Assembly: GCA_002281735.1 (NCBI GenBank) | Contig: NCGK01000001.1 | Location: 62,001 to 126,000, forward strand | DNA: 64,000 nt | Source: Gammaproteobacteria bacterium 28-57-27 | GTDB taxonomy: Bacteria; Pseudomonadota; Gammaproteobacteria; Halothiobacillales; Halothiobacillaceae | Direction: 5' to 3' | In this document: one piece after another, positions 38,094 through 46,924 of the stretch | Numbering within the stretch: position 1 is the first letter of the stretch | Layout of the letters: every line of letters begins with the position of its first letter | Position numbers and translations under genes: made by a program | Notes under the pieces: model-generated | What the model saw: the letters and a program-made list of their open reading frames with translations, nothing else | The model's database searches: none | What the model was told of the DNA's origin: nothing

Positions 38094-39283
38094 TGCCTGT
38101 CAACACGCAAGCCCTGGCTTGGCGCATCCCAGGTTATTACTTCGCCTATTTTGCCGCGCTGGGCATTTTCCTGCCATTTTGGCCGCTTTATCTAAAAGGC
38201 GAGGGCTTTGACCCGGCCCTGATCGGCTTTTTGATGGGCTTGTTTGGCCTGACCAAACTTGCCGGGCCGCCCTTGGTGGGGTGGCTGGCCGATCATTATG
38301 GTCATCCGATGCGTTGGGTGCGGCTGGCGAGTTTATTGGCTCTGCTGGGGTTTGCGTTAGTGTTTGCCGTGCAGGGCGTGTGGAGCATGGTATGGGTCAT
38401 GCTGCTATTCACGCTGGCCTGGAACGCTGCCATGCCGCAGTTTGAGGCGGTGACGCTGCACTATTTGGGCGCACAGCCGCAGCGCTATTCACGCGTGCGC
38501 GTGTGGGGTTCGGTGGGGTTTGTGGTCACGGCGTTTGGCATCGGCCCCTTGCTGGATGGCTTTGGCGCGGGTGTTTTGCCTTGGGCGGTGTTGGGCATGT
38601 TTGCGCTGATGCTGCTGATGGCGCTGGCCGTACCCGATGTGAAAACGCTGGCCATGCCTGCGGGTGCTGCAGGTACGCAATCCGGCGGGCGGATGCAGGT
38701 CTGGCCGATCCTCAGGCGGCCGGAGATCTATCTGTTTCTTGCCGCCAGCCTGCTGTTACAGGCCAGTCATGGCACGTATTACGCTTTTTACAGCGTGTAT
38801 CTGCAGGCTCATGGGCATAGCAATACCTTGATTGGTGCGCTGTGGGCGTTGGGGGTGTTGGCGGAGGTTGGTATTTTTATGCTGGTGCATCGGCTGCTGC
38901 CGCGCTTCGGCGTGCTGCCGCTAATGCTGGCGGTGATGCTGTTGACCAGCGTGCGCTGGGTGGTGATCGGCAGCCTGCCGGACAGCGTGTTGGCCTTGGT
39001 GCTGGCGCAAATGCTGCACGCGTTCAGTTTCGGCGTGGCACATGCCGTAAGTGTGGAATTCATCCGCCAGCACTTTACGCAGGGCACACAGGGGCGCGGG
39101 CAGGCTTTGCTTTCGTCGATCGGTTACGGCGCAGGTGGAGTGCTGGGTTTTTGGCTGGCTGGCCTGATCTGGCAATACGTCGGCTCGCTGGCGAGCTTTT
39201 TAATCAGCGCGGCCATGGTGTTGGCAGGGGCGGTATTGATTATGGTGGTGATGCGGCGTGAGCGCTGCTCAGCGAGGTCATAG
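38093..39283 (+). CDS. MFS transporter (HcaT/NupG-like 12-TM family)
   Basis: A 396-residue protein with about twelve hydrophobic helices. YYFAYFAALGIFLPFWPLYL at the start and the loop VGWLADHYGHPMRWVRL resemble phenylpropionate/nucleoside-type MFS carriers. SRVRVWGSVGFVV and the second-half GALWALGVLAEVGIFML support this. The substrate is unknown. It is coupled to aroC, so an aromatic or shikimate-related substrate is conceivable but unproven. Confidence 0.85.
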   Translation: MPVNTQALAWRIPGYYFAYFAALGIFLPFWPLYLKGEGFDPALIGFLMGLFGLTKLAGPPLVGWLADHYGHPMRWVRLASLLALLGFALVFAVQGVWSMVWVMLLFTLAWNAAMPQFEAVTLHYLGAQPQRYSRVRVWGSVGFVVTAFGIGPLLDGFGAGVLPWAVLGMFALMLLMALAVPDVKTLAMPAGAAGTQSGGRMQVWPILRRPEIYLFLAASLLLQASHGTYYAFYSVYLQAHGHSNTLIGALWALGVLAEVGIFMLVHRLLPRFGVLPLMLAVMLLTSVRWVVIGSLPDSVLALVLAQMLHAFSFGVAHAVSVEFIRQHFTQGTQGRGQALLSSIGYGAGGVLGFWLAGLIWQYVGSLASFLISAAMVLAGAVLIMVVMRRERCSARS

Positions 39284-39293
39284 ACAAACTCTA

Positions 39294-39440
39294 GGGAAGC
39301 GCTGATTTATTCAGCGCTTCCCTCTTGGGGCAGGATGCCCCAACACGAACAATGGCGTAAGCCATTGATTCGTGAAGGCCGTTGCGGGCGTGTACCGCAA
39401 CGAGACTTGCTGATTTATTCCATGGATGGAATAAATCAGC
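39294..39440. repeat. Cluster of five consecutive hairpins
   Basis: Between the MFS gene and convergent yceF there are five inverted repeats in tandem. (1) 39294-39322, GGGAAGCGCTGA..TCAGCGCTTCCC. (2) 39326-39344, TTGGGGC..GCCCCAA. (3) 39347-39375, ACGAACAATGGC..GCCATTGATTCGT with one bulge. (4) about 39380-39402, CGTTGCGG..CCGCAACG. (5) 39409-39440, two 15-bp perfect arms around GG (GCTGATTTATTCCAT and its complement). Repeats 1 and 5 share GCTGATTTATTC. No coding. It may act as a bidirectional terminator or be a compound mobile repeat. Confidence 0.85.
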
Positions 39441-39446
39441 ATCGAC

Positions 39447-40034
39447 CTAAGCCAGCGGGTCTAGCCCGGCTTCGCGCAGCATGGAACACAGCGCAATGAG
39501 TGGCAGGCCAATCAGGCTGCTTGGGTCGTCGCCCTGCATGGCTTGGAACAAGGTGATGCCCAGGCCTTCGGATTTGAAGCTACCCGCGCAATCATAGGGT
39601 TGTTCGCGTTGCAGGTAGTGTTCGATCTCACGCGTGGTCAGCTCGCGGAAGTGAACGTTAAACGGGATGTTCACCATGCGATCAAAGCCGCTTGTATGCT
39701 GCATTAAACACAGCCCAGTGTGAAAAGTGACCTGTTTGCCGGAGGCGGCTTCGAGTTGCTCAAAAGCTCGCGCATGAGTGCCCGGCTTGCCAAGAATCTG
39801 CCCGTCCAGCACGGCGCACTGGTCAGAGCCGATCACCCAGGCTGTGGGATGTTCGCGTGCTACAACCTCTGCTTTGGCCTGCGCCAGACGGCACACCATG
39901 TGTTCCGCAGACTCATTGGGCAAGCGCGCCTCATCCACGCCGGGCTTGCATACGCTAAAAGGAAGGCGCAAGCGCTCAAGTAATGCACGCCGATATGGCG
40001 AGGTTGAGGCCAGGATAAGCGTGGGCTGAGACAT
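39447..40034 (-). CDS. yceF: Maf-family nucleotide pyrophosphatase (YceF type)
   Basis: A 195-residue Maf protein; the YceF subgroup hydrolyses m7GTP. ILASTSPYRRALLERL is the substrate loop, VIGSDQCAVLDGQILGKPG holds the catalytic Asp, and CAGSFKSEGLG is typical. As in E. coli, yceF is divergent from yceD-rpmF-plsX-fabH. Confidence 0.93.
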   Translation of the reverse strand: MSQPTLILASTSPYRRALLERLRLPFSVCKPGVDEARLPNESAEHMVCRLAQAKAEVVAREHPTAWVIGSDQCAVLDGQILGKPGTHARAFEQLEAASGKQVTFHTGLCLMQHTSGFDRMVNIPFNVHFRELTTREIEHYLQREQPYDCAGSFKSEGLGITLFQAMQGDDPSSLIGLPLIALCSMLREAGLDPLA

Positions 40035-40100
40035 GATTGAGTGTTGCCTGAGTGAAATGCTTTGACAGTTATCGCGTTAAGTTAATAAAATTGCAAGATT

Positions 40101-40640
40101 ATGTTCGATCAATGGCAGCAACCGCTGGATATCCCTAGTCTGATTCGCAAGAACGTCACTCTACAAGGTGAGGTTCGAGTCAGTGAAATGCTTTCCATCA
40201 AGGATGGTGGAGTGGCGCGCGCTTCCGGGCGTTTGGATGGCGTGGTGCTTAATGATCCGCTGGTGCGCTTTGAATTCAGGTTTGGCCGGAACGAAGTGGG
40301 GCATCGGCTGATCGAAGGTTCGGTGGACACGGTAGTTGACCTAACGTGTCAGCGTTGCCTGGAGCCCGTGGCGGTGGAGATTCATACCGATGTCATGCTC
40401 GGTGTGCTGAACAACGAACAGGATGTAGGCAAGTTGCCTGAATCGACCGAGCCTTTGGTACTGGGTGAAAATCCGCTGTGGCTGGCTGACTTGATTGAAG
40501 ATGAGATTTTGTTGGCATTGCCAGTTGTACCGCGACACGCGCATCTTTGTGCGCCGTTCCATCGTGAGTACGAAGATGCCGAGGTGGTTGAAAACCCATT
40601 TGCGGCCTTGCGTGGTTTGGTCAAACCATCCACGCATTGA
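40101..40640 (+). CDS. yceD: DUF177/YceD protein, 23S rRNA accumulation factor
   Basis: A 179-residue YceD. The zinc-like CxxC is CQRC in VDLTCQRCLEPV, and the end ENPFAALRGL is diagnostic. It is needed for normal 23S rRNA levels in other bacteria; mechanism unclear. First gene of yceD-rpmF-plsX-fabH. Confidence 0.93.
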   Translation: MFDQWQQPLDIPSLIRKNVTLQGEVRVSEMLSIKDGGVARASGRLDGVVLNDPLVRFEFRFGRNEVGHRLIEGSVDTVVDLTCQRCLEPVAVEIHTDVMLGVLNNEQDVGKLPESTEPLVLGENPLWLADLIEDEILLALPVVPRHAHLCAPFHREYEDAEVVENPFAALRGLVKPSTH

Positions 40641-40706
40641 CCCACTAGGCAACAGGCCAGACATCGATTGGTAGTTTATTTTTTGTGATTTTTGGAGTTT
40701 TGAAAC

Positions 40707-40892
40707 ATGGCCGTACAACAGACCCGCAAGAGCCGTTCCAAGCGTGACATGCGTCGCGCACACGACTTTTTGACCAAGCCGAGCGTTTCCATCGAACGCA
40801 CCAGCGGTGAAGCACATTTGCGCCACCATGTGACTGCCGATGGTTTTTATCGTGGTCGTAAAGTGATCGAGACAGCAAGCGGGCAAGAGTGA
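40707..40892 (+). CDS. rpmF: 50S ribosomal protein L32
   Basis: A 61-residue basic protein. [21 protein letters not shown] matches the family except that MAVQQNRK is more common. [17 protein letters not shown] is the C-terminal half. A bacterial zinc-free form: no CxxC. Confidence 0.97.
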   Translation: MAVQQTRKSRSKRDMRRAHDFLTKPSVSIERTSGEAHLRHHVTADGFYRGRKVIETASGQE

Positions 40893-40983
40893 TTGCAGGC
40901 AGGCGCCAAGCTTGAGGGGGGCGGTGAATTTGGGGTAACCCTCGCCGCAACGTCACCCAGCAGCCACGACCAGCAGCGACAGC

Positions 40984-41022
40984 AGCGGCGACGATGATCT
41001 AAACATCGCGCCGCTTTTTTTT
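40984..41022 (+). terminator. Intrinsic terminator between rpmF and plsX
   Basis: AGCGGCGACGATG and CATCGCGCCGCT pair with one bulged base and run into TTTTTTTT. It lies 92 bp after rpmF and 26 bp before the plsX ATG. It may reduce plsX-fabH expression relative to ribosomal protein L32. Confidence 0.82.
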
Positions 41023-41048
41023 CCCCAGACTTTCTTTTGAGTGGCTCC

Positions 41049-42062
41049 ATGACCATCACTCTCGCTTTGGATGCGATGGGCGGCGACCGCGCCCCAGGTA
41101 TTGTGCTTGACGCGGCGCTGGCTGCGCTGCAACAACATCCCACGCTGAATTTAATTCTCGTGGGACATGAAGATATGCTGAGCGACGAGCTGGCTCGCCG
41201 CAATGCTGCCTCTGATCCGCGTTTGCATATTCATCATGCCAGCGAAGTGGTGGCGATGGATGAGTCACCGGCACTGGCTTTGCGTGGCAAAAAAGACTCA
41301 TCCATGCGTGTAGCCATCAATTTGGTGCGCGATGGCGTGGCGCAGGCCTGCGTCAGTGCCGGCAATACCGGCGCGCTGATGGCTACGGCCAAGTTCGTGC
41401 TCAAAACCCTGCCGGGCATTGACCGCCCTGCAATCTGCGCCATGTTGCCGACCAGTCTTGGGCATACGCATATGCTTGATTTGGGCGCGAATGTGGAGTG
41501 CAGCGCGGAACACTTGCTGCAATTTGCCGTCATGGGTTCAGTATTGGCGGCTGCGGTGGACAACAACCCTAATCCGCGCGTGGGTTTGCTGAATGTCGGC
41601 GCCGAGGCGATCAAGGGCAATGACACGGTCAAGGCCGCGGCGCGTTTGCTGGAGGCCTCACCTATCAACTACATCGGCTACGTTGAAGGCGACGATATTT
41701 ACAAAGGCGCGGCGGACGTGGTGGTCTGTGATGGCTTTGTCGGTAACGTGGCGCTCAAGGCGAGCGAAGGCGTGGCCAAGATGATTAGTGGCCACATGCG
41801 CGAGAGCTTTAAGCGCAATTTGTTTACGAAGTTGGCCGCGCTGGTGTCCATGCCGGTGCTGAACGCGATGAAGGAGCGCTTTGATCCACGCCGCTACAAC
41901 GGCGCGAGTTTGCTTGGTCTGCAAGGAATTGTGGTCAAAAGTCATGGCGGTGCGGACGCGTATTCGTTTGGATATGCGATTAATACGGCGATGCACGAAG
42001 TGGAGCAGGATGTACCCAATCGCATTGATAGCCAGCTCGAAGTTTTGCTGGCACAGAGGTAA
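41049..42062 (+). CDS. plsX: Phosphate acyltransferase
   Basis: A 337-residue PlsX, which turns acyl-ACP and phosphate into acyl-phosphate for phospholipid synthesis. [44 protein letters not shown] and the end [15 protein letters not shown] are all signatures. The ATG at 41049 is preceded by TTGAGTGG; a TTG at 41037 is in frame but lies in this ribosome site. Confidence 0.96.
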   Translation: MTITLALDAMGGDRAPGIVLDAALAALQQHPTLNLILVGHEDMLSDELARRNAASDPRLHIHHASEVVAMDESPALALRGKKDSSMRVAINLVRDGVAQACVSAGNTGALMATAKFVLKTLPGIDRPAICAMLPTSLGHTHMLDLGANVECSAEHLLQFAVMGSVLAAAVDNNPNPRVGLLNVGAEAIKGNDTVKAAARLLEASPINYIGYVEGDDIYKGAADVVVCDGFVGNVALKASEGVAKMISGHMRESFKRNLFTKLAALVSMPVLNAMKERFDPRRYNGASLLGLQGIVVKSHGGADAYSFGYAINTAMHEVEQDVPNRIDSQLEVLLAQR

Positions 42063-42068
42063 TTCGTT

Positions 42069-43037
42069 TTGATCTATGCACGTATTACCGGCACGGGTGG
42101 TTACCTGCCAGAAAAAATCCTCACCAATGCCGATCTTGAACGCATGGTCGATACGGATGACGCCTGGATTCGCGAGCGCACCGGCATTGAGCAGCGGCAT
42201 ATCGTGGCTGATGACGAGTCCACGGTGGATCTGGCCGAAAAAGCCGCGCGGCGTGCTATGGAGGCGGCGGGGATTGAGGGTAAAGACCTCGATTTGATTA
42301 TCGTCGCCACCACCACGCCAGATCTGGTGTTCCCAAGTACAGCCTGCCTGCTGCAACACCGTCTGGGTGCTAATGGCTGTGCCGCGTTTGATGTGCAAGC
42401 GGTGTGTACCGGCTTTGTGTATGCCTTGGGCGTGGCGGATAAATTCATTCGCGCCGGCGGCACCAAACGCGCTTTGGTGATCGGTGCAGAAACGCTCTCG
42501 CGCATTGTCGATTGGACGGATCGCACTACCTGCGTACTGTTTGGCGATGGTGCGGGCGCGGTCGTTTTGGAGGCCTCGGAAGAGGCCGGCATTATATCGG
42601 TGCATCTGCATGCCGATGGCGCGCATAGCGATTTGCTGAGCGTACCTTGCGGAGTGTCGAAAAACCGTGCCTTGTGTGAGCAGGGTGGGGTGTTTATCCA
42701 GATGAAAGGCAATGAGGTGTTCAAAGTCGCCGTGAATACGCTGGGGCGTATTGTGGACGAGACCTTGGACGCCGCCGGTCTGGAAAAGTCGGACATCGAC
42801 TGGCTGGTGCCGCATCAAGCCAATACGCGCATTATCGCAGCGACGGCTAAAAAGCTCGGTTTGCCGATGGAGCGTGTGGTCTTGACCGTGGCCACGCATG
42901 GCAATACTTCGGCTGCTTCGGTGCCTCTGGCTCTGGATGTGGCGGTGCGCGATGGCCGTATTCAGCGTGGCGATCGTTTGTTGTTGGAGGCCTTTGGTGG
43001 TGGCTTTACCTGGGGTTCGGCACTGATTCGCTTCTGA
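42069..43037 (+). CDS. fabH: Beta-ketoacyl-ACP synthase III
   Basis: A 322-residue KAS III starting fatty acid synthesis by condensing acetyl-CoA with malonyl-ACP. The catalytic Cys is in [10 protein letters not shown], His in PHQANTRII and Asn in [11 protein letters not shown]. The start codon is TTG (42069), six bases after the plsX stop and preceded by AGAGG at the right distance; the ATG at 42076 is out of frame. Usually fabD and fabG follow fabH; here they do not. Confidence 0.95.
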   Translation: MIYARITGTGGYLPEKILTNADLERMVDTDDAWIRERTGIEQRHIVADDESTVDLAEKAARRAMEAAGIEGKDLDLIIVATTTPDLVFPSTACLLQHRLGANGCAAFDVQAVCTGFVYALGVADKFIRAGGTKRALVIGAETLSRIVDWTDRTTCVLFGDGAGAVVLEASEEAGIISVHLHADGAHSDLLSVPCGVSKNRALCEQGGVFIQMKGNEVFKVAVNTLGRIVDETLDAAGLEKSDIDWLVPHQANTRIIAATAKKLGLPMERVVLTVATHGNTSAASVPLALDVAVRDGRIQRGDRLLLEAFGGGFTWGSALIRF

Positions 43038-43054
43038 CAAGCCAATGTGGCTTG
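43038..43054. repeat. Hairpin after fabH
   Basis: CAAGCCA, ATG, TGGCTTG: a perfect 7-bp stem directly after the stop. It is followed by GGGCAGGTGTTTTTTG, so it may act with it as a weak terminator. Confidence 0.5.
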
Positions 43055-43115
43055 GGCAGGTGTTTTTTGCCAAGGACAGCGTGATAATGCCCTCACTTAA
43101 TGGGGAGTTTTTATT

Positions 43116-43631
43116 GTGGCATTGGAAATCGAGCGCAAGTTTTTGCTAAGTAGCGATGCCTGGCGTAGTCAGACCACGCAAAGCACCCTGTATCGCCAAG
43201 GTTATCTCACGCCGAGCATGCAAGGTGCCAAAGCCTCGGTGCGGGTGCGTGTCGAAGGTGAGCGCGGCGTATTGAACGTTAAAAGCATGCGGATGGGTAT
43301 TCAACGCCATGAATACGAGTATGAGATTCCTCTCGCTGACGCCAATGAAATGCTGGATACCCTGTGCGGTGCCATCATCGAAAAAACTCGCCATCTTGTG
43401 CCTCTTGGGGCGCATATTTGTGAGATTGATGAGTTTCATGGCGACAACGCGGGCTTGATCGTGGCGGAAGTCGAGCTGGCACACGTCGACGAAGCGTTTG
43501 CGCGTCCCGCTTGGCTTGGGCTCGAAGTCACCGAGGATGCGCGTTATTACAATGTAGCTTTGGTGAGCAAGCCATACAGCACATGGAGTCATAAGCTGGC
43601 GGCTCCGGAATGGGATGAGCGCGAGTACTAA
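43116..43631 (+). CDS. CYTH-domain phosphohydrolase
   Basis: A 171-residue triphosphate tunnel protein. The ExExK motif is E4-I-E6-R-K8, and strands with alternating charged residues follow (KASVRVRVEGERGVLNVK, LIVAEVELAH). Bacterial single-domain members are usually tripolyphosphatases or adenylate-cyclase-like; the substrate is not decided here. The GTG start is preceded by GGGGAG. It overlaps uvrC by 17 nt. Confidence 0.9.
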   Translation: MALEIERKFLLSSDAWRSQTTQSTLYRQGYLTPSMQGAKASVRVRVEGERGVLNVKSMRMGIQRHEYEYEIPLADANEMLDTLCGAIIEKTRHLVPLGAHICEIDEFHGDNAGLIVAEVELAHVDEAFARPAWLGLEVTEDARYYNVALVSKPYSTWSHKLAAPEWDEREY

Positions 43632-45513
43632 GGCGGTTGTTGCAGGGGCGTGTGAGCCTGCGACCATTGATGTCATCGCACTTGATGCCAAGGCTTTTGA
43701 CGCCAGAGCTTTTTTGGCACGCGCCCCAGAATCGCCAGGTGTGTACCGTATGCTGGATGCGGCGGGCACGATCCTGTATGTCGGCAAAGCCAAAGACCTG
43801 AAAAAACGTTTGGCGAGCTATTTCCGCAGCAGCGGATTGGCACCCAAGACGGCGGCCTTGGTGGGGCATATCGCGGATATCCAGCTCACTGCCACGCATA
43901 CCGAAACCGAGGCCTTGCTGCTCGAAAATCATCTGATAAAACAGCACCATCCACGTTACAACGTGTTGATGCGTGACGACAAAAGCTACCCGGAAATCTT
44001 TCTTGGTACGCATCACACTTATCCCCGCCTGGGCTACCACCGTGGCCCGCATCGCCAGCTTGGACGTTATTTTGGCCCCTATCCGAGCAGTCTGGCCGTC
44101 AAGGAAACCCTAAGCCTGCTGCAAAAGATTTTCCGCCTGCGCGATTGCGTCGATCATGAGTTCCAGAATCGCTCACGCCCGTGTATGCAGTATCAGATCA
44201 AGCGCTGCACCGCGCCTTGCGTCGGCTTTATCACGCAGGCGGATTATGCGCAGGATGTGAAAGACGCGCAGGATTTTCTGGAAGGCCGCAGCCAACAGGT
44301 GATTCATGCCCTGGTGGCGCGTATGGAGCAGGCGGCAGAGCGTTTGGCATTTGAAGAAGCGGTGGTCTTGCGCGACCGCATCAGCCAGTTGCGCGCCGTG
44401 AGTGAAAAACAATACATCAGCACCCAGGGCGGCAGCGTGGATGTGCTGGCCTGTGCGCTGGCGGGTGGCTTGGCCTGCATCGAGGTTTTGACCATCCGCG
44501 ATGGGCGTAATCTGGGTGGGCGCGCCTATTTTCCGAAAAATACCGAGGAGCACGACGAGGCGGAGATTCTGACTGCCTTTATCAGCCAGATGTATTTGGA
44601 ACATGCTGCGCCACGCGAACTTTTAGTCAGCCATGAGCCGCATGATCGTCCTCTGCTGGAGCAGGCCTTGAGTGATGTGGCCGGTCATGCCATCCGCATC
44701 CAGTCGGCGCCGCGTGGTGATCGTGCACGTTGGGTGGACATGGCGCGCCACAATGCCGAGCTGGCTTTGGGGCAGCGTCTGGCCTCACGCGGGAATCAAA
44801 TGGCGCGCATGGAGGCGCTGACGACTGCGCTGGCCTTGCACGCGCTGCCACAACGTATCGAATGTTTCGACATCAGCCACACGCTGGGCGAGTCCACGGT
44901 GGCCTCCTGCGTGGTGTTCGGCATAGAGGGGGCGCGTAAAGAGGCGTATCGGCGTTACAACATCGAAGGCATTACGCCGGGGGATGACTACGCTGCCATG
45001 CAGCAAGCCTTGCAGCGGCGTTTTGCCAAGGCGGTGGAGGAGGATGGGGCGTTGCCCGACGTCTTGCTGATCGACGGCGGGGCAGGGCAGGTGGCGCGCG
45101 CACAGGATGTTTTGCAGGCGCTAGGCTTGAGCGAGGTGGTGATGATTGTGGGCGTGGCCAAGGGTGTGGAGCGCAGGCCGGGCGAGGAGACTCTGCTGAT
45201 TGCGGCGCAAAAGGGGCATCACACGGATATTCTGGATTTGCCAGCACATTCGCCTGCCCTGCATCTGATTCAGCAGGTACGCGACGAAGCGCATCGTTTT
45301 GCCATTACCGGGCATCGGGCACGGCGCGCTAAAACCCGCGAAACCTCATCCCTGGAAAGTATTGCTGGCATTGGCAGTCAACGACGGCAACAATTGCTCA
45401 AGCACTTCGGCGGTATTCAGGCTTTGCAGCGCGCCGGAGTGGAGGATATTTGCAGTGTGCCGGGCATTAGTGCAGCCTTGGCTCAGCGGATTTACGATCA
45501 TTTTCACGGCTAA
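43615..45513 (+). CDS. uvrC: UvrABC excinuclease subunit C
   Basis: A 632-residue nuclease making both cuts in nucleotide excision repair. GIY-YIG domain GVYRMLDAAGTILYVGKAKDLKKRL (residues about 42-66), cysteine cluster near residue 190 (RPCMQYQIKRCTAPCVG), UVR motif AERLAFEEAVVLRDRISQL, the RNase H-like ECFDISHTLGEST..DGGAGQV and a C-terminal double HhH (IAGIGSQRRQQLLKHFGG). Its start lies inside the CYTH gene. It is followed by pgsA, as in gammaproteobacteria. Confidence 0.97.
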   Translation: MSASTKAVVAGACEPATIDVIALDAKAFDARAFLARAPESPGVYRMLDAAGTILYVGKAKDLKKRLASYFRSSGLAPKTAALVGHIADIQLTATHTETEALLLENHLIKQHHPRYNVLMRDDKSYPEIFLGTHHTYPRLGYHRGPHRQLGRYFGPYPSSLAVKETLSLLQKIFRLRDCVDHEFQNRSRPCMQYQIKRCTAPCVGFITQADYAQDVKDAQDFLEGRSQQVIHALVARMEQAAERLAFEEAVVLRDRISQLRAVSEKQYISTQGGSVDVLACALAGGLACIEVLTIRDGRNLGGRAYFPKNTEEHDEAEILTAFISQMYLEHAAPRELLVSHEPHDRPLLEQALSDVAGHAIRIQSAPRGDRARWVDMARHNAELALGQRLASRGNQMARMEALTTALALHALPQRIECFDISHTLGESTVASCVVFGIEGARKEAYRRYNIEGITPGDDYAAMQQALQRRFAKAVEEDGALPDVLLIDGGAGQVARAQDVLQALGLSEVVMIVGVAKGVERRPGEETLLIAAQKGHHTDILDLPAHSPALHLIQQVRDEAHRFAITGHRARRAKTRETSSLESIAGIGSQRRQQLLKHFGGIQALQRAGVEDICSVPGISAALAQRIYDHFHG

Positions 45514-45518
45514 TTTTT

Positions 45519-46091
45519 ATGTCTCATCAGCCCACATTGAATTTACCCAATATCCTGACTTGGTTACGCATCGGCTTGATTCCGCTGTTTATCGCCGTGT
45601 TTTACCTGCCCTACCCATGGGCGTTTCCGCTGTCGGCGCTGATTTTTGCCTTGGCGGGCGTGACGGATTTTGTGGATGGTTATCTTGCGCGCAAGTTGAA
45701 TCAGGAGTCGCGTTTTGGCGCTTTTCTTGATCCGGTGGCTGACAAGCTGCTGGTGGCGGCGGCGTTGGTGATGCTGGTGTCCGAACATGGCGGTTTTGCT
45801 TTGGCGCTGCCTGCCATCACCATTATCGGGCGCGAGATTGCTATTTCCGCGCTACGCGAGTGGATGGCCGAGGTGGGGTCGCGCGGCAAGGTGGCGGTGT
45901 CCAGTCTGGGCAAAATTAAAACCAGCCTGCAAATTGGCGCAATATTCGCGTTGTTGTATTACCAGCCGCTGTTCGGCTTGCCGACGTATGAAATCGGCTT
46001 GGTGTTGTTGTACGGCGCGGCCATTTTGACCTTGCTGTCGATGGCGGGTTATTTGCGCGCAGCGTTTTCAGAAGAGAGTGAAACGCATTGA
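45519..46091 (+). CDS. pgsA: CDP-diacylglycerol-glycerol-3-phosphate 3-phosphatidyltransferase
   Basis: A 190-residue inner-membrane enzyme forming phosphatidylglycerol phosphate. The CDP-alcohol motif DFVDGYLARKL..FGAFLDPVADK is complete, and about five TM helices are seen. It is five bases after uvrC. NILTWLRIGLIPLF is the usual start. Confidence 0.96.
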   Translation: MSHQPTLNLPNILTWLRIGLIPLFIAVFYLPYPWAFPLSALIFALAGVTDFVDGYLARKLNQESRFGAFLDPVADKLLVAAALVMLVSEHGGFALALPAITIIGREIAISALREWMAEVGSRGKVAVSSLGKIKTSLQIGAIFALLYYQPLFGLPTYEIGLVLLYGAAILTLLSMAGYLRAAFSEESETH

Positions 46092-46146
46092 TATTGATCC
46101 CGCCCGCAAATGTATTCTCGCCGTGGTGGGTTTGGTTATTTTTACA

Positions 46147-46176
46147 TTGACCTTGCAGCATCCAAACCAGTAGAAT
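46147..46176 (+). promoter_or_regulatory. Promoter of the rimP-nusA-infB operon
   Basis: TTGACC (46147-46152), 18 bp, TAGAAT (46171-46176): a good sigma70-type match 130 bp before rimP. Confidence 0.65.
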
Positions 46177-46182
46177 GCGGCC

Positions 46183-46307
46183 ACTCTTGATAGGCGGTGG
46201 ACTTGATTCGGGTCGATTGCGTCAATGAAGTGGCACATTAGTCACGCTTGAATCGGGTCCCTTGTGGGCCTTTTTTATTGGTTTTTTCTGGAAAATACGC
46301 ATTGTCG
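46183..46307 (+). promoter_or_regulatory. rimP leader with direct repeat and terminator-like end
   Basis: The 125-nt leader has two near-identical blocks, TTGATTCGGGTC (46203) and TTGAATCGGGTC (46248), and ends in GGGTCCCTTGTGGGCCTTTTTT just before rimP. The position and T-run suit an attenuator. A conserved rimP-leader RNA is known in proteobacteria; I cannot confirm this is one. Confidence 0.35.
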
Positions 46308-46910
46308 ATGGACACCCCCAATCCACAACCTGGTTCCCAACTTGGCTCTCAAACTGAAGCACAGGACGATGTTTTGAACACGCCTGCGGTTACGCAAGAT
46401 GACGCCGTGTTGACCCGTCACGATCCGTTTAATCTCAACGGATTATTTTCCCCCGTCGCGCAGAGCATGGGGCTGGAGCTGGTGGGCGTTGAGTTTCACT
46501 CCGGATCACACGCCGTGGTGCGCGTGTTTATCGACCGCGAACTGCTGGGTGTGACGGTGGATGATTGCGCCAACATGAGCCGCGCCGTCAGCGCCTTGCT
46601 GGATGTTGAGGATCCCATTCCAGGGCAGTACACCTTGGAGGTGTCCTCGCCTGGGTTTGACCGCCCCCTGTTCAAGCTGAGTGACTTTGCCCGTTTTGCG
46701 GGCGAGCTTGCGCGGATTCGCTTGCATCGTCCTCTCATGGGGCAGCAGCCTGCCGTACCCGGCGCGCGCCCGCAACGTAACTTTAGCGGGACGTTAAAGG
46801 GTGTGGATGGTCGCGATATCCTGCTCGCTGTTGATGACGAAACTACCCTCCGTTTGCCTTTTGCCGATATCGACAAAGCGCATCTTGATCCTGATTTAAA
46901 GCCCCTTTGA
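46308..46910 (+). CDS. rimP: Ribosome maturation factor RimP
   Basis: A 200-residue protein helping 30S assembly. The core [44 protein letters not shown] and [16 protein letters not shown] is standard. A 45-residue Gln/Thr-rich N-terminal extension ([17 protein letters not shown]) is unusual. The ATG at 46308 is preferred; an in-frame start at 46248 lies in the leader. Confidence 0.94.
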   Translation: MDTPNPQPGSQLGSQTEAQDDVLNTPAVTQDDAVLTRHDPFNLNGLFSPVAQSMGLELVGVEFHSGSHAVVRVFIDRELLGVTVDDCANMSRAVSALLDVEDPIPGQYTLEVSSPGFDRPLFKLSDFARFAGELARIRLHRPLMGQQPAVPGARPQRNFSGTLKGVDGRDILLAVDDETTLRLPFADIDKAHLDPDLKPL

Positions 46911-46924
46911 GGCAAAGCCTACGC

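Noticed and set aside
39294-39440. A small CRISPR-like array
   Set aside because: The hairpins differ in sequence and spacing; there is no common repeat with unique spacers.
41658-43073. 471-residue minus-strand frame opposite plsX and fabH
   Set aside because: Shadow frame; the plus-strand genes are unambiguous.
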